From Geodermatophilus poikilotrophus (GTDB lineage Bacteria; Actinomycetota; Actinomycetes; Mycobacteriales; Geodermatophilaceae), in the NCBI RefSeq assembly GCF_900111455.1, contig NZ_FOIE01000004.1, positions 124,001-188,000 on the forward strand: a stretch of DNA of 64,000 bases, given 5' to 3'. The notes beneath the pieces were generated by a model. It made no database searches and had not been told where the DNA came from. It worked only from the letters and a program-made list of their open reading frames with translations. Below are positions 1 through 9,049 of the stretch, one piece after another; position 1 is the first letter of the stretch, and each line of letters begins with the position of its first letter. Position numbers and translations under genes: made by a program.

Positions 1-72
1 ACCGGCGACGGCGAGACTGCCGCCCTCGCAGAAGTCGTTCTGCACGTCCACGACCACCAGGGCGCGGGTCAT
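1..72 (-). CDS. pncA: Nicotinamidase (N-terminal fragment, runs off window)
   Basis: Only the first 24 codons are in the window; the gene continues beyond base 1. They encode a hydrophobic strand followed by the catalytic aspartate of the isochorismatase fold (ALVVVDVQNDFCEGG). This pattern is typical of nicotinamidase, which converts nicotinamide to nicotinate. The start is ATG with a strong GGAGGA site just upstream. The next gene upstream on the same strand is nicotinate phosphoribosyltransferase, only 10 bases away, so the two consecutive NAD-salvage steps look co-transcribed. The family is clear; nicotinamidase over another isochorismatase-fold hydrolase is inferred from the context. Confidence 0.8.
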   Translation of the reverse strand, partial: MTRALVVVDVQNDFCEGGSLAVAG

Positions 73-82
73 CTCGTCCTCC

Positions 83-1366
83 TCAGGCCGTCAGTGTCTC
101 GATGGCGCAGTCCCCGCGGGACAGCGCGAACGCCTCGGCCGGCATCGCCCCCCGCGCCCGTTCGTGGTGGGCGCGGGCGGCGGCCAGCGCCTCCCGTGGA
201 GTGGCCGGCGCGCACAGCTCGCCGCCCCGGACCAGCTCGACGAGCAGCGACCGGTCGCCGTCCCGCGGCAGGACCGGCTCGCTGGTGACCACCTCGGCGG
301 TCGCCGTCCCGGAGGCGTCGTGCCGGCGGACGGCGGACTTGCGCCCACCCACCGAGTTCTTGCCCTCGGAGCGCTTGGCCACCGGGACGCCGTCGCGCTC
401 GACGAGCTTGTAGACCATCCCCGCGGTCGGCGCCCCGGAGCCGGTGACCAGCGAGGTGCCGACGCCGTAGCCGTCGACCGGGGCGGCCATCAGCCCGGCG
501 ATGGCGAACTCGTCGAGGTCGCTGGTGACGATGATGCGCGTGCCCGTCGCACCGAGGGAGTCGAGCAGCTCGCGGGCGTGGGCGGCCAGCGTGGGCAGGT
601 CGCCGGAGTCCAGCCGGATGGCGCCGAGCTCCGGGCCGGCGACCTCGACCGCCGTCCGGATGCCCTGGTCGACGTCGTAGGTGTCGACCAGCAGCGTGGT
701 GCCGACCCCGAGGGCGGCGACCTGGGCGCGGAAGGCGGCGGCCTCGTCGTCGTGCAGCAGCGTGAAGGCGTGCGCGCTGGTGCCGGTCGTCGGCACCCCG
801 TAGCGGTGGCCGGCCTCGAGGTTGGAGGTGGCGGCGAAGCCCACCAGGTGGGCGGCCCGGGCGGCGGCGACCGCGGCGTCCTCGTGCGTGCGGCGGGAGC
901 CCATCTCGATGCAGGGGCGCTCGCAGGCCGCGGCCACCATGCGGGCGGCGGCCGAGGCGATCGCGCTGTCGTGGTTGAGCACCGAGAGCACCAGCGTCTC
1001 CAGCAGCACCCCCTCGGCGAAGGGCGCGCGGACGGTGAGGACGGGGGAGCCGGGGAAGAACAGCTCGCCCTCGGCGTAGCCGTCGACGTCCCCGCTGAAG
1101 CGGAACGAGGCCAGCCAGTCCAGCAACCGGGAGTCGGTGAGCCCCTGCTCGCGCAGCGCGGCGAGGTCCTCGTCGGTGAACCGGAAGTCGGGGAGCGCCT
1201 CCAGCAGCCGGCCGGTGCCGGCGAGCACGCCGTAGCGGCGGCCGTGCGGGAGCCGCCGGGCGAAGACCTCGAACACGCAGTCGCGGTCGGCGGTGCCGTC
1301 GGCCAGGGCCGCGGCGACCATGGTCAGCTCGTACCGGTCGGTGAGCAGGGCGGGACCCGTCGGCAT
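83..1366 (-). CDS. pncB: Nicotinate phosphoribosyltransferase
   Basis: This 427-residue enzyme joins nicotinate to PRPP to give nicotinate mononucleotide, the Preiss-Handler entry to NAD. Hallmarks are TDRYELTM near residue 9, the segment around [14 protein letters not shown] (123-136), GTSAHA at 195-200 (His199 is in the position of the histidine phosphorylated in this family) and RLDSGDL at 251-257. Length is typical. It lies just upstream of pncA on the minus strand. clpS starts on the opposite strand 65 bases away, the same divergent arrangement as pncB1 and clpS (Rv1330c, Rv1331) in M. tuberculosis. Confidence 0.95.
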   Translation of the reverse strand: MPTGPALLTDRYELTMVAAALADGTADRDCVFEVFARRLPHGRRYGVLAGTGRLLEALPDFRFTDEDLAALREQGLTDSRLLDWLASFRFSGDVDGYAEGELFFPGSPVLTVRAPFAEGVLLETLVLSVLNHDSAIASAAARMVAAACERPCIEMGSRRTHEDAAVAAARAAHLVGFAATSNLEAGHRYGVPTTGTSAHAFTLLHDDEAAAFRAQVAALGVGTTLLVDTYDVDQGIRTAVEVAGPELGAIRLDSGDLPTLAAHARELLDSLGATGTRIIVTSDLDEFAIAGLMAAPVDGYGVGTSLVTGSGAPTAGMVYKLVERDGVPVAKRSEGKNSVGGRKSAVRRHDASGTATAEVVTSEPVLPRDGDRSLLVELVRGGELCAPATPREALAAARAHHERARGAMPAEAFALSRGDCAIETLTA

Positions 1367-1430
1367 GGTCCCGGAGCCTAGGCGGGGCCGCCGGGGGCCA
1401 CCGCCCGGGACGGTCTCCTACAGTGGAGCC

Positions 1431-1727
1431 GTGGCCGGACCACTCGCGCCGACACGGACGCCGGAGGAGACCGTCGAGGAGCACGGTGACCTCGACCGGC
1501 CCTGGGTCACCATCGTCTGGAACGACCCGGTCAACCTCATGACCTACGTGACCTACGTGTTGCAGGAGCTGTTCGGCTACGACGAGCCGACGGCGACCAC
1601 GCTGATGCTGCAGGTGCACGAGGAGGGGAAGGCCATCGTGAGCTCCGGGCCGCGGGAGCGCATGGAGCACGACACCAGCCGGCTGCACGCCTACGGGCTG
1701 TGGGCCAGCTACCAGCGCGACGCATGA
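1431..1727 (+). CDS. clpS: ATP-dependent Clp protease adaptor ClpS
   Basis: ClpS delivers N-degron substrates to the ClpC/ClpP protease. The 98-residue protein has the family core: WNDPVNLM at 30-37, which forms the N-degron pocket, and VHEEGKA at 62-68 with the pocket histidine. A longer reading from an ATG at 1293 would add 46 residues of Arg/Pro-rich, non-conserved sequence overlapping the pncB start. The GTG at 1431 gives the normal family length and is preferred. The stop overlaps the next ATG (ATGA), implying translational coupling to the DUF2017 gene. Confidence 0.93.
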   Translation: MAGPLAPTRTPEETVEEHGDLDRPWVTIVWNDPVNLMTYVTYVLQELFGYDEPTATTLMLQVHEEGKAIVSSGPRERMEHDTSRLHAYGLWASYQRDA

Positions 1728-2221
1728 GGCCGTTCCGCCGCAGGGGGCACGAGCTGCTGGCCCGGCTCGAGCCGGCCGAGGCCCGCATCCTCGCGCTGCT
1801 GCTCGACCAGCTCGAGCAGCTGCTCACCGCCGACGCCGAGGACGTCGCCGGCGACCCGGTGCTCGACCGGCTGCTGCCCGCCGGTCACCGCAGCGATCCG
1901 GAGGTGGCCGCCGACTACCGCGAGCTGACCGAGTCCTCGCTGCGGGCGGGCAAGGCCGATGACCTGGCCACCGTCCGCGCCGGCCTGCCCCTGGACGGCG
2001 GGAGCGTCCGCCTCGACGCCGAGGAGGCGAGCGCCTGGCTGCGCACCAGCAACGACCTGCGGCTGGCGTTGGGCACCCGGCTGGACATCCGGGAGGACAC
2101 CGAGCCGCCGGAGGACCTCGCCAGCGAGGAGGGCCAGCAGCTGGCCGTCTACTACTGGCTCACCGGGCTGCAGGGGTCGCTCGTCGACGCACTCGCCGCC
2201 GGGCGGGCCGGCCGAAGGTGA
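1724..2221 (+). CDS. DUF2017 family protein
   Basis: This 165-residue, mostly helical soluble protein starts at the ATG that overlaps the clpS stop codon. Position and sequence style (N-terminal FRRRG motif, acidic helices with [10 protein letters not shown]-terminal [15 protein letters not shown]) match the DUF2017 proteins that follow clpS in actinobacteria, including Rv1332 in M. tuberculosis. Its biochemical role is not known; the overlap with clpS suggests a link with Clp-dependent proteolysis. Its last 60 bases overlap the 3' end of a convergent small membrane-protein gene. Confidence 0.85.
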   Translation: MRPFRRRGHELLARLEPAEARILALLLDQLEQLLTADAEDVAGDPVLDRLLPAGHRSDPEVAADYRELTESSLRAGKADDLATVRAGLPLDGGSVRLDAEEASAWLRTSNDLRLALGTRLDIREDTEPPEDLASEEGQQLAVYYWLTGLQGSLVDALAAGRAGRR

Positions 2222-2498
2222 GCACGACCAGCGCCGCGAGCAGCAGGTCGAGCAGGAAGAACACCGAGACCAGACCGGGCATCTCCAGGTCGCGCACGAT
2301 CGCGCCGACCGCGCACACCAGGACGACGAGCGAGAGCACCGCGACCAGCAGCAGGGTGAGCAGCTGGATGCCGACGACCAGCACGAGCGCCACCCGGTCG
2401 GCGCCGACGGCACGGCCGTAGTACCTGCTGCGGCGACGCAGACCCCGGGCGCCGCGCACCAGTGCGGGCATCGCGAGCAGCAGCACACCGGCGACCAT
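2160..2498 (-). CDS. Small three-helix membrane protein, hypothetical
   Basis: About 112 residues are predicted from the ATG at 2498; a longer reading from 2555 is also open. Three hydrophobic stretches are visible: one near the start, a long central one (VALVLVVGIQLLTLLLVAVL and onward), and one ending [12 protein letters not shown], followed by an Arg-rich tail. I recognise no family. It converges on the DUF2017 gene and overlaps its end by about 60 bases, which lowers confidence, but the hydrophobic pattern is much stronger than expected of a shadow frame. Confidence 0.5.
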   Translation of the reverse strand: MVAGVLLLAMPALVRGARGLRRRSRYYGRAVGADRVALVLVVGIQLLTLLLVAVLSLVVLVCAVGAIVRDLEMPGLVSVFFLLDLLLAALVVLTFGRPARRRVRRRATPAAR

Positions 2499-2574
2499 GA
2501 GCAGCTCGAGGACCACGAACGGGCACCGTATCCGAGCGAGGACCCCTGGCCTCACCCCAGGACAGCTCGGGGCA

Positions 2575-2604
2575 GGACCCTGCAGGGGGCCGTCGGGGGC
2601 CGCC
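2575..2604. repeat. GGACCCTGCAGG element, copy 1
   Basis: This 30-base stretch just before mec recurs almost identically at 3134-3164 just after mec. They differ by one inserted base and about one substitution. Each copy contains the palindrome CCCTGCAGGG and a following GGCCG...GGCCGCC. It looks like a small dispersed palindromic element of the REP type. Confidence 0.5.
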
Positions 2605-2617
2605 TAGACTGGCTCCC

Positions 2618-3091
2618 GTGCTGCGCATCGACCGCGCGACCTACGACGCCATCGTGGCCCACGCCCGGGAGGACCACCCGGACGAGGCCTGTGGCGTCGT
2701 CGCCGGCCCCGAGGGCAGCGACCGCCCCGAGCGCTTCATCCCGATGCTGAACGCCGCGCGGTCGCCCACGTTCTACGAGTTCGACTCCGGCGACCTACTG
2801 CGGCTGTACCGGGACATGGACGACCGGGACGAGGAGCCGGTGGTCGTCTACCACTCGCACACCGCCACCGAGGCGTACCCCTCGCGCACCGACATCAGCT
2901 ACGCCTCGGAGCCGAACGCCCACTACGTCCTGGTCTCCACCCGCTCCCACGGGAGGCAGACCGGCCTGGCCGGCGACGAGGTCGAGTTCCGCAGCTTCCG
3001 GATCGTCGACGGCACGGTCACCGAGGAGGACGTCGAGGTCGTCGAGTCCTACCTGTTCGGTCACTCGCCGACCACCGTCGTCTACGACTGA
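2618..3091 (+). CDS. mec: JAMM metallopeptidase Mec (releases cysteine from CysO)
   Basis: Mec is a zinc JAMM/MPN+ protease. In M. tuberculosis (Rv1334) it removes newly made cysteine from the C-terminus of the sulfur carrier CysO. The full signature is visible: Glu23, then His79-Ser80-His81, Ser89 and Asp92 in the canonical H-S/T-H-x7-S-x2-D spacing. Length is 157 residues and the start is GTG. cysO and cysM follow on the same strand, exactly as in M. tuberculosis. Because the local CysO ends Gly-Gly-Cys, Mec or a relative may also trim that extra residue (inference). Confidence 0.92.
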   Translation: MLRIDRATYDAIVAHAREDHPDEACGVVAGPEGSDRPERFIPMLNAARSPTFYEFDSGDLLRLYRDMDDRDEEPVVVYHSHTATEAYPSRTDISYASEPNAHYVLVSTRSHGRQTGLAGDEVEFRSFRIVDGTVTEEDVEVVESYLFGHSPTTVVYD

Positions 3092-3098
3092 ACGAGGA

Positions 3099-3164
3099 CC
3101 CTCCTGCTCCCCGCCGCTCGCGAGCTCGCGGCGGGACCCTGCAGGAGGGCCGTCGGCGGCCGCC
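3099..3164. terminator. Nested hairpin and GGACCCTGCAGG element, copy 2, between mec and cysO
   Basis: Outer arms CCCTCCTGC (3099-3107) and GCAGGAGGG (3141-3149) pair perfectly over 9 bases. Inside them CCCGCCGC (3110-3117) pairs with GCGGCGGG (3128-3135). There is no U-tract. The right side continues into the repeat shared with 2575-2604. It could be a factor-independent terminator, an attenuator or a REP-like element. Confidence 0.5.
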
Positions 3165-3261
3165 CCCAGGAATGCCCCACGTCGAGCGGGCGTTCCCCGT
3201 CCAGACGAACGTCCGCTGCGCGCTCGCACAGCAGCCCCAGCCCTGAGGAGAACAGCACGCC

Positions 3262-3540
3262 ATGGCCATCGAGGTCCGGATCCCGACCATCCTGCGCACC
3301 CACACCGGCGGCAGCAAGACCGTCGAGGGCAGCGGGGACACCCTGGCCGCGCTCGTCGACGACCTCGACGCCAAGCACCCGGGCCTGAAGAACCGCCTCG
3401 TCACCGAGGAGGGCAAGCTGCACCGCTTCGTCAACGTCTACGTCAACGACGAGGACGTGCGCTTCACCGGTGCGCTGGACACCCAGGTCAAGGACGGCGA
3501 CTCCGTCACGATCCTCCCGGCGGTCGCCGGCGGCTGCTGA
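3262..3540 (+). CDS. cysO: Sulfur carrier protein CysO (ThiS/MoaD-like)
   Basis: This 92-residue ubiquitin-fold carrier is a close relative of CysO (Rv1335). Shared features are the start IPTILRTHTGG, LHRFVNVYVNDEDVRF and the end SVTILPAVAGG. In the known pathway the C-terminal Gly-Gly is adenylated and thiocarboxylated, and CysM then uses that thiocarboxylate. Here one extra residue, Cys92, follows the Gly-Gly, so the carboxylate must be exposed by proteolysis first. It is flanked by mec and cysM on the same strand. Confidence 0.94.
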   Translation: MAIEVRIPTILRTHTGGSKTVEGSGDTLAALVDDLDAKHPGLKNRLVTEEGKLHRFVNVYVNDEDVRFTGALDTQVKDGDSVTILPAVAGGC

Positions 3541-4542
<1,002 letters not shown>

Positions 4543-4632
4543 GCCGGGTCCTGCTCCAGGCGTGACGACGGTCTCCCGACCTGCCCCGGCTAGCCTGACC
4601 GCCGCCGGTGAGGAGCGAGCGGGGAGCGGAGC

Positions 4633-5373
4633 ATGAGGCTGACGGTGGTCGGCTGCTCGGGCAGCGGTCCGGGGCCGACGTCCCCGGCGTCCTGCTACCT
4701 GGTGGAGCACGACGGCTTCCGGGTGCTGCTCGACCTGGGCAACGGCGCGTTCGGCACCCTGCAGTCCCTCGCCGACCCGGCCACGGTCGACGCCCTCTAC
4801 CTGTCGCACCTGCACGCCGACCACTGCCTCGACGTCGCCCCGTTCATCGTCTGGCACCGGTACTCGGGGCGATCGCGGAGCCGGCCGGTGCCCCTCTACG
4901 CCCCGCCCGGCGCCGGCCGGCGGCTCGCGTCGGCCTACTACGGGGACGGCGCCCCGCTCGAGGACGTCTTCGAGTTCACCGTCCTGGAGGGCAGCCCGTT
5001 CGACCTCGGTCCCTTCCAGGTGCGGACGGTGCGCACCGCCCACCCGGTCGAGTGCCACGCCGTCCGGCTGACCGCCGGCGGCCGGTCGCTGGTCTACACC
5101 GGCGACACCGGTGCCAGCGCCGCCGTCGTGGAGCTCGCCCGCGGCGCGGACGTCCTGCTGGCCGAGGCCGCGCACCCCGACGTCCCCGGCCTGCCGCCGG
5201 GCCTGCACCTCACCGGCCGCGAGGCCGGCGAGCACGCCGTCGCGGCCGGCGTCGGCCGGCTGCTGCTCACCCACGTCCCGGCCTGGGTCGACCGGACGGC
5301 GCAGCTGGCGTCGGCGCGCGCCGTCTTCCCCACGGCGGAGCTGGTCGAGCCGGGCGCGACCTACGACGTCTGA
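4633..5373 (+). CDS. Metallo-beta-lactamase fold hydrolase, Rv1339-like
   Basis: This 246-residue hydrolase has a complete di-metal site: HLHADH at 59-64, His137 in TAHP, Asp158 in TGDTG and His214 in LTHVP. The arrangement resembles the RNase Z/phosphodiesterase branch. Its place between cysM and rph matches Rv1339, described as an atypical cyclic-AMP phosphodiesterase, so a cyclic-nucleotide role is possible by synteny. The start is ATG with a purine-rich GGAGCGGAGC upstream. The murI and rhomboid genes that lie between cysM and Rv1339 in mycobacteria are absent here. Confidence 0.85.
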   Translation: MRLTVVGCSGSGPGPTSPASCYLVEHDGFRVLLDLGNGAFGTLQSLADPATVDALYLSHLHADHCLDVAPFIVWHRYSGRSRSRPVPLYAPPGAGRRLASAYYGDGAPLEDVFEFTVLEGSPFDLGPFQVRTVRTAHPVECHAVRLTAGGRSLVYTGDTGASAAVVELARGADVLLAEAAHPDVPGLPPGLHLTGREAGEHAVAAGVGRLLLTHVPAWVDRTAQLASARAVFPTAELVEPGATYDV

Positions 5374-5421
5374 GCAGCGCCCCCGGTTGCCCGGCCGCGG
5401 GCGGCCGGGCACGGTGGGCCG

Positions 5422-6375
5422 GTGGTCGACGACGAACGGGACGGCGTCCGGCTGACCAGCCTCGACGCCCCGCTGGGTGACGGGCTGGAGGTCACCAAGG
5501 GGGACCTGGTCGACCACCTGGACGCGTTCGCCGACCGCCTGGTGCCGCAGCTGGCCGGTCGGCCGCTGTCGGTGAAGCGCGTGCGGCCGGGCCAGGAACC
5601 GTTCATGCAGCGCAGCGTCGCCAAGGGCGCGCCGGAGTGGGTGCGCACCGTCCCGGTGTGGTCGTCCGGCGCGCACCGCGAGGTGCACCAGGTGCTCTGC
5701 GACGACCGCCGCACCCTGCTGTGGCTGGCCAACCAGCGGGCCGTGGAGTTCCACGTCCCCTTCTCCCTCGCCGGCCACGACGAGCCGACGGGCATCGTCC
5801 TCGACCTGGACCCGCCGGAGGGAGCCGACTTCGGCGTGGTGGTGCAGGCCGCGCAGCTGGTGCGGCGGGCGCTCGCCGACGCGGGGCTCACGGGGGCGGT
5901 GAAGACCAGCGGGTCCAAGGGCGTGCACGTCGTCGTCCCGGTGCGGGGGGTGCCGCCCGAGGACGCCGCCGCCGCGACCCGCGCCCTGGCCGCCCGCGCC
6001 GCCGCGCTCGACCCGGACCTGGCCACCACCGCCTACATCCGCGAGGACCGGCACGGCCGGGTGTTCCTCGACTCCACCCGGTCGGGCTCCTCGACGATCG
6101 TGGCCGCCTACAGCCCGCGCATCCGGCCGGGTCTGCCGGTGTCCGCGCCGGTGGCGTGGGAGGACCTGCCGGCGGTGCGACCCGGGGACGTCACCGTCCG
6201 GACGGCGCCGGAGCGGCTGGGCGACGGCGACCCGTGGCGGGCGCTGCTGCCCGTTGCGCAGGAGCTCCCCGCCGACCTGGTCGCGGAGGGCCACACCATC
6301 CCGGTCGCCCGCGTCCAGGCGATGCACGAGGGCCGCCGGCGTGCCCGGGCCCGGCGGGCGGAGACGGGGGACTGA
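5422..6375 (+). CDS. Stand-alone LigD-type polymerase domain (archaeo-eukaryotic primase family)
   Basis: The 317 residues cover only the polymerase domain of the bacterial NHEJ ligase LigD. Catalytic features are DLDPP (Asp128 and Asp130), SGSKGVHV at 163-170 and the third aspartate in VFLDSTRSG (Asp217). There is no ligase or phosphoesterase domain and no ku gene nearby. Such enzymes (PolD/Prim-PolC types in mycobacteria) add ribonucleotides at DNA ends or gaps. It starts at GTG 49 bases after the hydrolase gene and ends before a hairpin. Confidence 0.9.
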   Translation: MVDDERDGVRLTSLDAPLGDGLEVTKGDLVDHLDAFADRLVPQLAGRPLSVKRVRPGQEPFMQRSVAKGAPEWVRTVPVWSSGAHREVHQVLCDDRRTLLWLANQRAVEFHVPFSLAGHDEPTGIVLDLDPPEGADFGVVVQAAQLVRRALADAGLTGAVKTSGSKGVHVVVPVRGVPPEDAAAATRALAARAAALDPDLATTAYIREDRHGRVFLDSTRSGSSTIVAAYSPRIRPGLPVSAPVAWEDLPAVRPGDVTVRTAPERLGDGDPWRALLPVAQELPADLVAEGHTIPVARVQAMHEGRRRARARRAETGD

Positions 6376-6424
6376 CGAGCGTCCCGGCACGTGGCGGACC
6401 TGACTCGTGACGTGCGGGGAGGCT

Positions 6425-6471
6425 CGTCCTGCCGGCCCCGCCGCGAGCCCGTGAGTGAGACGGGCAGGACG
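6425..6471. terminator. Hairpin between convergent LigD-polymerase and peroxiredoxin genes
   Basis: CGTCCTGCC (6425-6433) and GGCAGGACG (6463-6471) pair perfectly over 9 bases around a 29-base GC-rich loop. It sits between two convergent stop codons, so a bidirectional terminator is the simplest reading. No U-tract is present. Confidence 0.4.
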
Positions 6472-6479
6472 GCCCGTGC

Positions 6480-6977
6480 TCAGCCCAGGCCGAGCTCGCG
6501 CCGCAGCTTGGCCACGTGCCCGGTGGCCTTGACGTTGTACGAGGCCTTCTCGATGCGGCCCTCGGCGTCGACGACGAAGGTCGACCGGATCACCCCGACG
6601 ACCTCCTTGCCGTACAGCTTCTTGGGGCCGTAGGCGCCGTAGGCGGCGAGCACCTGCTTGTCCGGGTCGGACAGCAGGGTGATCTGCAGGCCCTCCTGCT
6701 CGCGGAAGCGCAGCAGCTTCTCCGGCGGGTCGGGGGAGATGCCGATGATGTCGAGCCCCGCCTCGGCGAGGTCGCCGGCGGCGGCGGTGAAGTCGACGGC
6801 CTGGGTGGTGCAGCCCGGGGTCATGGCCGCCGGGTAGCAGTAGACGACCACCCGGCGACCGCGGTGGTCGGCGAGCGACACCGGGTTGCCGTCGGCGTCG
6901 GGCAGCGTGAACTCCGGCGCGGGGTCCCCGGGGGCCAGGCGGACGGGAGCGACGTCGGTATCGGTCACGCCCGTCAT
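6480..6977 (-). CDS. Peroxiredoxin, BCP/PrxQ-like
   Basis: This 165-residue thiol peroxidase reduces hydroperoxides. The peroxidatic Cys56 lies in MTPGCTTQAVDF. In most BCP proteins a resolving cysteine stands five residues later; here that residue is Val61, so the two-cysteine helix pair is missing. The only other nearby cysteine is Cys47 in VYCYP. It probably works as a one-cysteine enzyme, perhaps recycled by mycothiol or another thiol (inference). The start is ATG at 6977; a GTG three codons downstream is also possible. Confidence 0.9.
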   Translation of the reverse strand: MTGVTDTDVAPVRLAPGDPAPEFTLPDADGNPVSLADHRGRRVVVYCYPAAMTPGCTTQAVDFTAAAGDLAEAGLDIIGISPDPPEKLLRFREQEGLQITLLSDPDKQVLAAYGAYGPKKLYGKEVVGVIRSTFVVDAEGRIEKASYNVKATGHVAKLRRELGLG

Positions 6978-7124
6978 CCTGCCGTGCCCGGCCGACCACG
7001 GGGCAGGGGGTGGACGAGCGGCCCCGGCGCAGGCGGGAGTCCGTCCGCCGCACCGCTCGCGGGCTCGCACGCTCGCCGCGAGCCGCCGGACGGCGCCGCG
7101 GTGGGGTGGGGCAGGGGTCGTCGG

Positions 7125-7529
7125 TCAGCCGGCGAGGAAGGACAGCCGGACGTGCCGCTGTGGGTTGTCGGTGTTGGTGTCGACCAGGCAGATGCGCTGC
7201 CAGGTGCCCAGCTGCATGCGGCCCTCCAGCACCGGGACGCTCGCGTGCGGTGGGACGAACGCCGGCAGCACGTGGTCGCGGCCGTGCCCGGCGCTGCCGT
7301 GCCGGTGCCGCCAGCGCTCGTCCCTGGGCAGGAGGACGTCGAGCTGGGCGAGCAGGTCGTCGTCGCTGCCGGAGCCGGTCTCGATGACGGCGACCCCCGC
7401 CGTCGCGTGCGGCACGAAGACGTGCAGCAGCCCGTCCGCCTCGTCGCGGACGAACTCGGCGCACTCGTCGGTGAGGTCGACCACCGTGGGCACGCCGCCG
7501 GTCCGGACCGTCCGCAGCTCAGATCGCAT
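7125..7529 (-). CDS. YjbQ family protein (UPF0047)
   Basis: About 134 residues match the YjbQ/UPF0047 fold: [11 protein letters not shown], the active-site-like [12 protein letters not shown], and a C-terminal [16 protein letters not shown] followed by RHVRLSFL. Family members show weak thiamine-phosphate-synthase activity, but the true cellular role is unsettled. The ATG at 7529 is chosen because the upstream residues of the longer reading are not conserved. It is transcribed away from rph, with only about 60 bases between the divergent starts. Confidence 0.88.
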   Translation of the reverse strand: MRSELRTVRTGGVPTVVDLTDECAEFVRDEADGLLHVFVPHATAGVAVIETGSGSDDDLLAQLDVLLPRDERWRHRHGSAGHGRDHVLPAFVPPHASVPVLEGRMQLGTWQRICLVDTNTDNPQRHVRLSFLAG

Positions 7530-7591
7530 GCCGGGGATCCTGCCCAGCCGGACCGGGGGGCACGCGGAGGCCCGCACTACTGTCGGCGGAC

Positions 7592-8344
7592 GTGACCACG
7601 ACCCCGGCGAAGCCCCGTCCCGACGGCCGGGCGGCCGACCAGCTCCGCCCGGTGACGATCACCCGCAACTGGCTCGACCACGCCGAGGGCTCGGTGCTGG
7701 TCGAGTTCGGCCGCACCCGGGTGCTCTGCGCGGCCAGCGTCACCGAGGGGGTGCCGCGCTGGCGCAAGGGCTCGGGCCTGGGCTGGGTGACCGCCGAGTA
7801 CGCGATGCTGCCGCGAGCGACGCACACCCGCGGCGACCGCGAGTCGGTGAAGGGCCGCATCGGCGGGCGCACGCACGAGATCAGCCGGCTCATCGGCCGG
7901 TCGCTGCGGGCCGCGATCGACCTCGGTGCGCTCGGCGAGAACAGCATCGCCATCGACTGCGACGTCCTGCAGGCCGACGGCGGCACCCGGACCGCGGCGA
8001 TCACCGGCGCCTACGTCGCGCTGGCCGACGCCGTGGGGTGGCTGGGGGAGCGCCGCAAGCTGGCCCGGCCCAGGGCGGTCCTGCAGTCGGTGGCCGCGGT
8101 CAGCGTGGGCGTCGTCGACGGGCAGCCACGGCTGGACCTCGCCTACGAGGAGGACGTCCGCGCCGGCACCGACATGAACGTCGTCTGCACCGGCGACGGC
8201 AGCTTCGTCGAGGTCCAGGGCACCGCGGAGAACGGCGTCTTCGACCGCGCTGCGCTCGACGCGCTGCTCGACCTGGCGGTCGGCGGCTGCGCCGAGCTGA
8301 GCCGCATCCAGGCCGAGGCCCTGCAGCAGGCCGGTACCCGATGA
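7592..8344 (+). CDS. rph: Ribonuclease PH
   Basis: RNase PH is a phosphorolytic 3'-5' exonuclease that trims tRNA 3' ends. The 250-residue protein carries the family's RPDGR start, the [13 protein letters not shown] stretch, [33 protein letters not shown] and [12 protein letters not shown] near the C-terminus. The start is GTG. Its stop overlaps the rdgB start (ATGA), so the two are translationally coupled, as in Rv1340-Rv1341. Confidence 0.96.
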   Translation: MTTTPAKPRPDGRAADQLRPVTITRNWLDHAEGSVLVEFGRTRVLCAASVTEGVPRWRKGSGLGWVTAEYAMLPRATHTRGDRESVKGRIGGRTHEISRLIGRSLRAAIDLGALGENSIAIDCDVLQADGGTRTAAITGAYVALADAVGWLGERRKLARPRAVLQSVAAVSVGVVDGQPRLDLAYEEDVRAGTDMNVVCTGDGSFVEVQGTAENGVFDRAALDALLDLAVGGCAELSRIQAEALQQAGTR

Positions 8345-8952
8345 GCGACCGGTTGCTGCTGGCCACCCGCAACCCCGGCAAGCTCGCCGAGCTGCGGCGG
8401 CTGCTCGAGAGCGCGGTCCCCGGGGTCGCCGTCGTCGGCCTGCGCGACGTCCCGGACTACCCGGAGGCCCCGGAGACCGGCGCGACCTTCGCGGAGAACG
8501 CGCTGCTCAAGGCCCGGGAGGCGGTCCGGTACACCGGGCTGCCGGCGGTCGCGGACGACTCCGGGCTGACCGTCGACGCGCTCAACGGGATGCCCGGCGT
8601 CCTGTCCGCCCGCTGGTCGGGCCGGCACGGGGACGACCCCGCCAACACCGCGCTGCTGCTCGGGCAGCTGGCCGACGTGCCCGACGAGCGGCGCGGCGCG
8701 GCGTTCGTCTGCGCGGCCGCGGTCGTCACACCGGAGGGCGCCGAGCGGGTGCTCGAGCGGTCGTGGCGCGGCCGGGTGGTCCGGGAGGGTCGGGGTTCCA
8801 ACGGCTTCGGCTACGACCCGGTGTTCCTGCCCGACGGGCTGGAGCGGACCGCGGCCGAGCTCAGCGCGGCCGAGAAGGACGCGGTCAGCCACCGCGGTCA
8901 GGCCTTCGCCGCTCTGGTGCCCCTGGTCGCGGAGCTGCTCGGCCGGTCCTGA
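8341..8952 (+). CDS. rdgB: XTP/dITP diphosphatase (RdgB/HAM1)
   Basis: This 203-residue pyrophosphatase cleans non-canonical purine nucleotides (ITP, XTP) from the pool. Family motifs are TRNPGK at 9-14, the catalytic ADDSGL segment, and [12 protein letters not shown]. It overlaps rph by four bases. A strong hairpin follows at 9001-9039, which probably ends this transcription unit. Confidence 0.95.
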   Translation: MSDRLLLATRNPGKLAELRRLLESAVPGVAVVGLRDVPDYPEAPETGATFAENALLKAREAVRYTGLPAVADDSGLTVDALNGMPGVLSARWSGRHGDDPANTALLLGQLADVPDERRGAAFVCAAAVVTPEGAERVLERSWRGRVVREGRGSNGFGYDPVFLPDGLERTAAELSAAEKDAVSHRGQAFAALVPLVAELLGRS

Positions 8953-9000
8953 CGGGACGGGGTCGGCGCGACCGGTCGCCGTCCCCGCGCCAGGACGCAC

Positions 9001-9039
9001 GGACGCCCGCGGTCCCGGTGCTCGGAACCGCGGGCGTCC
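9001..9039. terminator. 13-bp hairpin between convergent rdgB and membrane-protein genes
   Basis: GGACGCCCGCGGT (9001-9013) and ACCGCGGGCGTCC (9027-9039) form a perfect 13-base stem with a 13-base loop. It lies between convergent stop codons at 8952 and 9050, so it can terminate both genes. Confidence 0.65.
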
Positions 9040-9049
9040 ACGCGTCGCG

